Shown here: one piece after another, positions 59,367-64,000 of the stretch
How the letters are laid out: every line of letters begins with the position of its first letter
Numbering within the stretch: position 1 is the stretch's first letter
Assembly (NCBI GenBank): GCA_963756715.1
Contig: CAVWOV010000015.1
Location: forward strand, 363,401 to 427,400
Direction: 5' to 3'
Origin: VAZQ01 sp963756715
Lineage (GTDB): Bacteria > Pseudomonadota > Alphaproteobacteria > Rhizobiales > Xanthobacteraceae
DNA: 64,000 nucleotides
Position numbers and translations under genes: made by a program
Notes under the pieces: model-generated
The model's database searches: none
Told to the model about the DNA's origin: nothing
Seen by the model: the letters and a program-made list of their open reading frames with translations, nothing else

Positions 59367-59522
59367 TGATGTCTTGCGGCGCAGACTGGCGTTTCAAGCG
59401 TGGGACGGATTGAGCAAGGCGCGTAGCAAACATATTTTCACTCCTTCGCTGGATGATGGACGTACGCTGGCCGCCGGACCACGTCTCGGCGCCGCTTGGT
59501 AAAACAGCAGGAGTGCCCGCGC

Positions 59523-60623
59523 ATGGGCGATCGTCTCACCCGTGTCCTGGTCGTCGCATTGTTGGCGGTTCTGGGCTTCTATTTTGCGCAGCCCTATCTC
59601 GACCGGGTGCTCTATTCGGCCTCGACGCCGCGGGTTGTCGCGCCGCGCGGCAACCTTGCCGATATCGAGCGCACCACCATCGAGCTCTTCGAACGGGTGT
59701 CACCGTCGGTGGTGCAAGTCGTGGCGCGCGCCGGCTCGCTTGAAGCGGCGCAGCCCGAGCCGGGCGACGGACAGAGCCAGTCGGGAACCGGATTCATCTG
59801 GGACGCCGCCGGCCATGTCGTGACCAACGATCACGTCGTCCACGGCACCGATCAGGTTGCGGTACGACTCTCCACCGGTCGCGTGCTGCGGGCGCGCATC
59901 GTCGGCACCGCGCCCAATTACGATCTCGCGGTGCTGCGCGTCGACGACACGCGCTCGCTGCCGCCGCCGGTCGCGATCGGTAGTTCGGAGGACCTGAAGG
60001 TCGGGCAAATGGTATTCGCGATCGGCAATCCGTTCGGCTTAGACCAGTCGCTGACCACCGGCATCATCAGCGCGCTCAAGCGGCATTTGCCGACCGAGGG
60101 CGGCCGCGAGATCGCCAACGTGATCCAGACCGACGCCGCCATCAATCCGGGCAATTCCGGCGGTCCGCTGCTCGACTCGGCCGGACGGGTGATCGGCGTC
60201 AATACCGCGATCCTGTCGCCCTCGGGCACCAGCGCCGGCATCGGCTTTGCCATTCCGATCGACACCGTCAACCGCGTGGTGCCGGAGATCATCGCCAAGG
60301 GCTATGTGCCGACGCCGGGCATTGGCGTGGTCACGGCCAGCGAGGACGTGGCAACCCGGGCCGGGATCGAGGGCGTCGTAATCGTCCGCACCGTTCCGGG
60401 CTCGGGAGCGGAGCGCGCCGGCCTGCGCGGCATCGACCCCAATACCCGTCAACTCGGCGATGTGATCGTCGGGGTCAACGGCAAGCCGGTGCATCGGTTA
60501 CCCGATCTGACCGAGGAACTCGAACGCGTGGGCGTCGGCAAGAAGGTGTCGCTGCAGATCAAACGCGATGGCCGCGACATGACACTGGACGTTGACGTGG
60601 TGGACGTTGGCCGGCGGTCTTGA
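59523..60623 (+). CDS. HtrA/DegP-like S1C serine protease with PDZ domain, membrane-anchored
   Basis: 366 residues from ATG 59523 (AGGAG upstream). An N-terminal hydrophobic segment (VLVVALLAVLGFYFAQPYL) anchors or exports the protein. The trypsin-like domain has the catalytic triad His in VVTNDHVVHG, Asp in NYDLAVLRVDD and Ser in NPGNSGGPLLDS. One PDZ domain follows (IVRTVPGSGAERAGLRG...GDVIVGVNGKPVHRLPDLTEEL). The single PDZ and membrane anchor resemble DegS more than DegP. It would act in envelope protein quality control. Confidence 0.93.
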   Translation: MGDRLTRVLVVALLAVLGFYFAQPYLDRVLYSASTPRVVAPRGNLADIERTTIELFERVSPSVVQVVARAGSLEAAQPEPGDGQSQSGTGFIWDAAGHVVTNDHVVHGTDQVAVRLSTGRVLRARIVGTAPNYDLAVLRVDDTRSLPPPVAIGSSEDLKVGQMVFAIGNPFGLDQSLTTGIISALKRHLPTEGGREIANVIQTDAAINPGNSGGPLLDSAGRVIGVNTAILSPSGTSAGIGFAIPIDTVNRVVPEIIAKGYVPTPGIGVVTASEDVATRAGIEGVVIVRTVPGSGAERAGLRGIDPNTRQLGDVIVGVNGKPVHRLPDLTEELERVGVGKKVSLQIKRDGRDMTLDVDVVDVGRRS

Positions 60624-60685
60624 GACAATTCAAGCCGGCCTTTTAAGCCAGCCTGGCGAATGTGCGTTCCAGGCCCGCGCGCAGA

Positions 60686-61948
60686 TTAGTTCTTCATCAG
60701 CCCGGCGGCTCTCAGCGCTTTGGTGATGACTTCACCGACATCGACGGGGAAGGAGGACAATCGGGGCCTGTGTTCCGGGGCATCCTGACGATCCTGACGC
60801 CCAAGAATCTCCCCATCGAGAATCTCACCGTCAAGCATCTCACCTTCGAGAACCTCGCCGTTCGGCACGGGAAGCTGCGCGCGTCGTCGACCGTGGTGCG
60901 GTGCTTGCGGGTCGACGGTCACAATGTCGTTGTCCGTCGCCGGAGCAACATGCGGTGTGAGGCCAAAAAACTTGGCAATGTGATAGGATGACGAAATACC
61001 GACCTCCAGGAGGAAAGGACCTGCCGCTCCGCACTCGTCGTGGCCGTTGCCGGTCGCAAGCGGCGTACCATGCATCATCTGGGGAATGGTGTAGGACTCG
61101 ATCACCTCATCGCCCGCCCGGTCTAGCCACACTTGCCGGGGATAGCCGTCCACGACGGCCTCCTGCGACGGGACCGCTGAGAGGCCGTGGACGTCCGTCC
61201 ATTGCTTAATGATCTCTTTTGCATTCGATGGAACCACCGTCGCGTCGGCTCCGCCGTGCCAGACGGAAATGCGAGGCCATGCTCCGGCATGCGACGACGC
61301 ACCCCGTACCAGGTCACCCCAGATGCGAGCGGGGCGTGCGGGACATTGGTACATGGTTTCGAATGCTTGCTGCACATTGCTGGCGGCCCCAAAGGGCAGT
61401 CCGGCAATAATCGCGCCGCCTGAGAAGACGTCCGGATACGTCGCCAGCATGACGGACGCCATCGCACCGCCAGCCGACAAGCCGGTGACAAAGACACGTT
61501 GCCGATCGACGCCATGATCGGACACCATCGTGTCGACCATCTGCCGAATAGACAGTGCCTCACCATGTCCGCGCGAGATATCGCCTGGCTCAAACCAGTT
61601 GAAGCATGAATTCGCGTTATTCATTCGCTGCTGCTCGGGAAGCAGCACGGCGAAGCCGAACCGCTTCGCGAGCGTCGACCAGCCCGCTCCGAGATCGTAA
61701 CCTGCGGCGCTCTGCGCACATCCGTGCAGGACGACGACAAGCGCACAGCCAGACGGAACCTGCGGAGGCACGTAAGAGAACATGCGCAGCGCCCCCGGAT
61801 TTGAGCCAAAACTCCGGGTTTCGACCAGATGGCTCGACGCACTATCCTGGGAGGCTGCTGGCCTCATTCGACCCGTTGCCTGCAGTGACTTTTCCCATTT
61901 CTCGCGCTGCGCCAGGATGTCGACGACAATCTTAGGGAGCTTGACCAT
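60686..61948 (-). CDS. PHB depolymerase family esterase with repeated C-terminal tail
   Basis: 420 residues from ATG 61948 (GAGGG nine bases upstream). There is no signal peptide, so it is probably intracellular. The alpha/beta-hydrolase core has the oxyanion motif VVLHGCAQSAAGYDLG, the nucleophile elbow GLSAGGAMA, Asp in HGGADATV and His in MMHGTPL. The esterase acts on polyhydroxyalkanoate or related short esters. Beyond the core, residues about 350-375 consist of four GE[VMI]L[ED] units coded by a 15-base tandem repeat, then an amphipathic end (VGEVITKALRAAGLM). The tail may have arisen by slippage. Confidence 0.88.
   Translation of the reverse strand: MVKLPKIVVDILAQREKWEKSLQATGRMRPAASQDSASSHLVETRSFGSNPGALRMFSYVPPQVPSGCALVVVLHGCAQSAAGYDLGAGWSTLAKRFGFAVLLPEQQRMNNANSCFNWFEPGDISRGHGEALSIRQMVDTMVSDHGVDRQRVFVTGLSAGGAMASVMLATYPDVFSGGAIIAGLPFGAASNVQQAFETMYQCPARPARIWGDLVRGASSHAGAWPRISVWHGGADATVVPSNAKEIIKQWTDVHGLSAVPSQEAVVDGYPRQVWLDRAGDEVIESYTIPQMMHGTPLATGNGHDECGAAGPFLLEVGISSSYHIAKFFGLTPHVAPATDNDIVTVDPQAPHHGRRRAQLPVPNGEVLEGEMLDGEILDGEILGRQDRQDAPEHRPRLSSFPVDVGEVITKALRAAGLMKN
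60800..60859 (-). repeat. Four tandem copies of a 15-base unit in the esterase C-terminus
   Basis: On the minus strand GGCGAGGTTCTCGAA, GGTGAGATGCTTGAC, GGTGAGATTCTCGAT and GGGGAGATTCTTGGG follow directly. They code for GEVLE, GEMLD, GEILD and GEILG. The copies differ at several positions, mostly keeping the pentapeptide pattern, which suggests some selection on the protein. Confidence 0.9.
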
Positions 61949-62187
61949 GATCTGTAGCCCTCGCCGTGCCAACAACTGCTGACGGTCCAAATGGTTGCTG
62001 CGTTGCAGCATGCAAGTCTGGAAAGCGTCGGATCAACGGGAGGGGCGTGAAACGCACCGCGACACTTGCCTGCCCCGATTTTCCAAGTCGACGGTCGGGC
62101 TGATTCCGGTTAGTCACTGCGTGACGGCCGGATCGTCGAAACCACCATCGAATCCCGCACTCCCCCACACCCACAGGAAACAAGAAC

Positions 62188-62820
62188 GTGATCGATCTTT
62201 ACACCTGGACCACGCCCAATGGCCGCAAGGCTTCCATCATGCTGGAGGAAATCGGCCTGCCCTACACGGTGCATGCCGTCGACATCGGCAAGGATGAGCA
62301 GTTCAAGCCGGAGTTCCTCAAGATCAGCCCCAACAACCGCATCCCGGCGATCGTCGATCGTGACACCGGCATTGCACTGATGGAATTGGCGGCGCTGATG
62401 ATCTACCTCGCCGACAAGACCGGGAAGCTGCTGCCGAAGGAAGGCGAGCCGCGCTACCGGGTGCTGGAGTGGCTCGAATGGCAGATGGGCGGCCCCGGCC
62501 CGATCTTCGGGCAGGTCCATCACTTCGTGAAATACAACAAGGGCAAGGCGCCCTACGCCGAGGAGCGCTTCTCCAAGGAGGCGCACCGGCTGTACGGCGT
62601 GCTGGATCGGCGCCTCGCCGACCACGAGTTTGTCGCCGACAGCTATTCGATCGCCGACATCGCGATCTGGCCCTGGGTCTCGCGCTTCGAATGGCAGGAG
62701 GTCGATCTCAACAAGTACCCCAACGTCAAGCGCTGGTACGTGGACATCGCCAAGCGCCCGGCGACGCAGAAGGGCTACAAAGTTCCAAAGGACGTCGGAG
62801 AAATCCCGATCCCCGCGTAA
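62188..62820 (+). CDS. Glutathione S-transferase, YfcG/YghU (nu-class) like
   Basis: 210 residues starting at GTG 62188, with AGGA nine bases upstream. The thioredoxin-fold domain begins MIDLYTWTTPNGRKASIMLEEIGLPY, where TPNGRK is the nu-class active-site motif, and has NNRIPAIVD (cis-Pro) and LMELAALMIYLADK. The all-helical domain has FVADSYSIADIAIWPWVSRFEW. Members act as disulfide-bond oxidoreductases or peroxidases with glutathione. No neighbouring gene points to a specific substrate. Confidence 0.93.
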   Translation: MIDLYTWTTPNGRKASIMLEEIGLPYTVHAVDIGKDEQFKPEFLKISPNNRIPAIVDRDTGIALMELAALMIYLADKTGKLLPKEGEPRYRVLEWLEWQMGGPGPIFGQVHHFVKYNKGKAPYAEERFSKEAHRLYGVLDRRLADHEFVADSYSIADIAIWPWVSRFEWQEVDLNKYPNVKRWYVDIAKRPATQKGYKVPKDVGEIPIPA

Positions 62821-63213
62821 CCGTCGGCATACGCCCCCGCATCGAAGGCGCCCGCCACCGATCTCGGGCCTGCCCGAGACCGGCCAGCATTCTGCGCGGT
62901 CTGCCATGGCCGGCTAGCATGCCGGGTGTCTCGAAGGATGGCGGCGGGCACGGTGCGTGCGGCCACACTTGGAGCGAGGCGACCCTGCGGTCGCTCCTCG
63001 GCATGAGGCTTGGTTGCGCCTCGCCCAACTCCCGGCTCGCGTGATGGTCATCGGCCGCCTAAATCATGGGCAGGGACCGGGTCCAGCGACGTCTCCCCGG
63101 CCCCGCCGATCCCCCTTGGGTTGGCGCGGGCCTTGCAAGTAGACTGACCAAGTAGACTGATCGGACGCGCGAATTCGCGCTAACGGCGCGGGCGCGCGAC
63201 TCCGGGGTAAGCC
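62821..63213. other. Intergenic region, nothing recognised
   Basis: About 390 bases with high G+C and several short inverted repeats (for example around 62900-62925) but no convincing gene. The sequence AAGTAGACTGA repeats directly near 63137-63160 (AGTAGACTGACC AAGTAGACTGA), an imperfect direct repeat. The promoter of the ATP-grasp gene should lie at the right end. Confidence 0.4.
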
Positions 63214-64000
63214 ATGACGGTCGCGTTCGACGAGATGAATGGCACGGACGGAGCGTTGCGCCCGGCCTATGGCGAGCTGTCGCGCTGGCTCGCCGAAATT
63301 CCGCATGACGTGCTCGACCGGAGGCGGCGCGAGGCCGAGTTCCTGTTCCGCCGGATCGGCATCACCTTCGCGGTCTATGGCGAAGCCGATGCACAGGAGC
63401 GGCTCATCCCGTTCGACGTGCTGCCGCGCATACTGGCTGCGGCCGAATGGGATCGTTTGCGCGCCGGGCTCGAACAGCGCGTCAAGGCGGTCAATCATTA
63501 CATTCGCGATGTCTATGGCCGCCGCGAGATTCTCAAGGCCGAAATCGTGCCGGAGGATCTGGTGTTCCAGAATCCGGTTTTCCGCCCGGAGATGAACGGC
63601 CAGAAGGTGCCGCACGACATCTACGTGCATATCGCCGGGATCGACATCGTGCGCGTCGATCCCGACACCTTCTACGTGCTCGAAGACAATGCCCGCACGC
63701 CGTCCGGCGTCTCCTACATGCTGGAAAACCGCGAAATCATGCTGCGGCTTTTTCCGGAGTTGTTTGCGCGCCACCGCGTGGCGCCGGTCGAGAACTACCC
63801 CGACGAGTTGCTGGCGACACTCAAATCGGTGGCGGCATCGACATCAAGCGCCGATCCGACGGTCGTACTGCTGACGCCGGGCGTGTTCAACTCGGCCTAC
63901 TACGAGCATTCGTTCCTCGCCGACAAGCTCGGCGTCGACCTGGTCGAGGGCCGCGACCTGTTCGTCAAGGACGAACTGGTCTACATGCGTACAACGCAGG
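63214..64000 (+). CDS. Circularly permuted type 2 ATP-grasp protein, 3' end outside the window
   Basis: Begins MTVAFDEMNGTDGALRPAYGELSRWLAEIPHD at ATG 63214, preceded by GGGG. ITFAVYGEADAQERLIPFDVLPRIL, RVKAVNHYIRDVYGRREILK, EIVPEDLV and DPDTFYVLEDNARTPSGVSYMLENREIM are typical of the DUF404/DUF407 circularly permuted ATP-grasp family. In many bacteria it is encoded with an alpha-E domain protein and a transglutaminase-like protein, a suspected peptide-ligating module. About 262 residues are visible, just over half of the usual length; the rest lies beyond the right edge. Confidence 0.93.
   Translation, partial: MTVAFDEMNGTDGALRPAYGELSRWLAEIPHDVLDRRRREAEFLFRRIGITFAVYGEADAQERLIPFDVLPRILAAAEWDRLRAGLEQRVKAVNHYIRDVYGRREILKAEIVPEDLVFQNPVFRPEMNGQKVPHDIYVHIAGIDIVRVDPDTFYVLEDNARTPSGVSYMLENREIMLRLFPELFARHRVAPVENYPDELLATLKSVAASTSSADPTVVLLTPGVFNSAYYEHSFLADKLGVDLVEGRDLFVKDELVYMRTTQ

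Noticed and set aside
61606..61935. 109-codon frame on the plus strand inside the esterase gene
   Set aside because: Antisense shadow of a clear alpha/beta hydrolase.

Overview
The window is G+C-rich DNA with strong third-position G/C preference. It comes from an alphaproteobacterium, most likely a Hyphomicrobiales member near Nitrobacteraceae/Xanthobacteraceae (the Bradyrhizobium, Rhodopseudomonas and Pseudolabrys neighbourhood). This placement is inferred from gene content: a DUF2336 protein, the hisI-folE-IscU-like scaffold-yidD-thrS neighbourhood, a lysine 2,3-aminomutase/EpmA/EF-P set, many orphan tripartite-tricarboxylate-transporter (TTT, Bug-type) receptors, and a palindromic repeat of the kind scattered through these genomes. 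Taxonomy was not tested by any search.

Layout. 0-8.2 kb: end of a TTT receptor gene, a NIPSNAP protein, and the cell-envelope pair PBP1C plus bacterial alpha-2-macroglobulin (the latter broken by two frameshifts). 8.7-10 kb: tRNA-Arg(UCU) and small proteins. 10-15.3 kb: a single-strand cluster with an isochorismatase-type hydrolase, a PuuE-like polysaccharide deacetylase, an SsuABC/TauABC-like ABC importer and a TTT receptor. 15.5-20.5 kb: a TTT receptor, a BtuB-like TonB receptor behind a cobalamin riboswitch, a Lys/Ala-rich secreted protein and CutA. 20.5-33.1 kb: core genes (nadK, DUF2336, MaoC plus CitE-type lyase, hisI, folE, Fe-S scaffold, yidD, TAXI receptor, thrS). 33.1-43.5 kb: a decayed TIR-TM-TPR gene, then the EF-P modification set (KamA/EpmB-like, epmA, efp) interrupted by a TPP enzyme, DUF6481, a membrane protein and a TTT receptor. 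43.6-48.5 kb: an M23 endopeptidase, an MltB-type lytic transglycosylase (frameshifted) and a second TPP enzyme (two frameshifts that compensate). 48.5-59.4 kb: catabolic and accessory genes (TTT receptors, Pht5-like protein, cupin, gpt, intradiol dioxygenase-like, cinA, feruloyl-CoA-synthase-like with a frameshift, a MetE-like barrel) and tRNA-Leu(UAA). 59.5-64 kb: HtrA-type protease, PHB-depolymerase-type esterase, nu-class-like GST and a partial circularly permuted ATP-grasp gene.

How it fits together. The organism looks like a metabolically broad soil or water heterotroph that takes up carboxylates through many substrate-specific periplasmic receptors. None of the six TTT receptors here has its TctA/TctB membrane partners beside it, so they would have to share a transporter encoded elsewhere.

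The most unusual signal is a pair of complex inverted-repeat doublets (37278-37437 and 58167-58330). Each consists of two long hairpins in opposite orientation joined by a conserved linker. Stem sequences differ but stay self-complementary, and the loops are partly conserved. Both lie between divergently transcribed genes. Several otherwise well-conserved genes carry single indels, so either the assembly has indel errors or these genes are recently broken. The TIR-TPR gene, with many breaks, is a genuine pseudogene on either reading.
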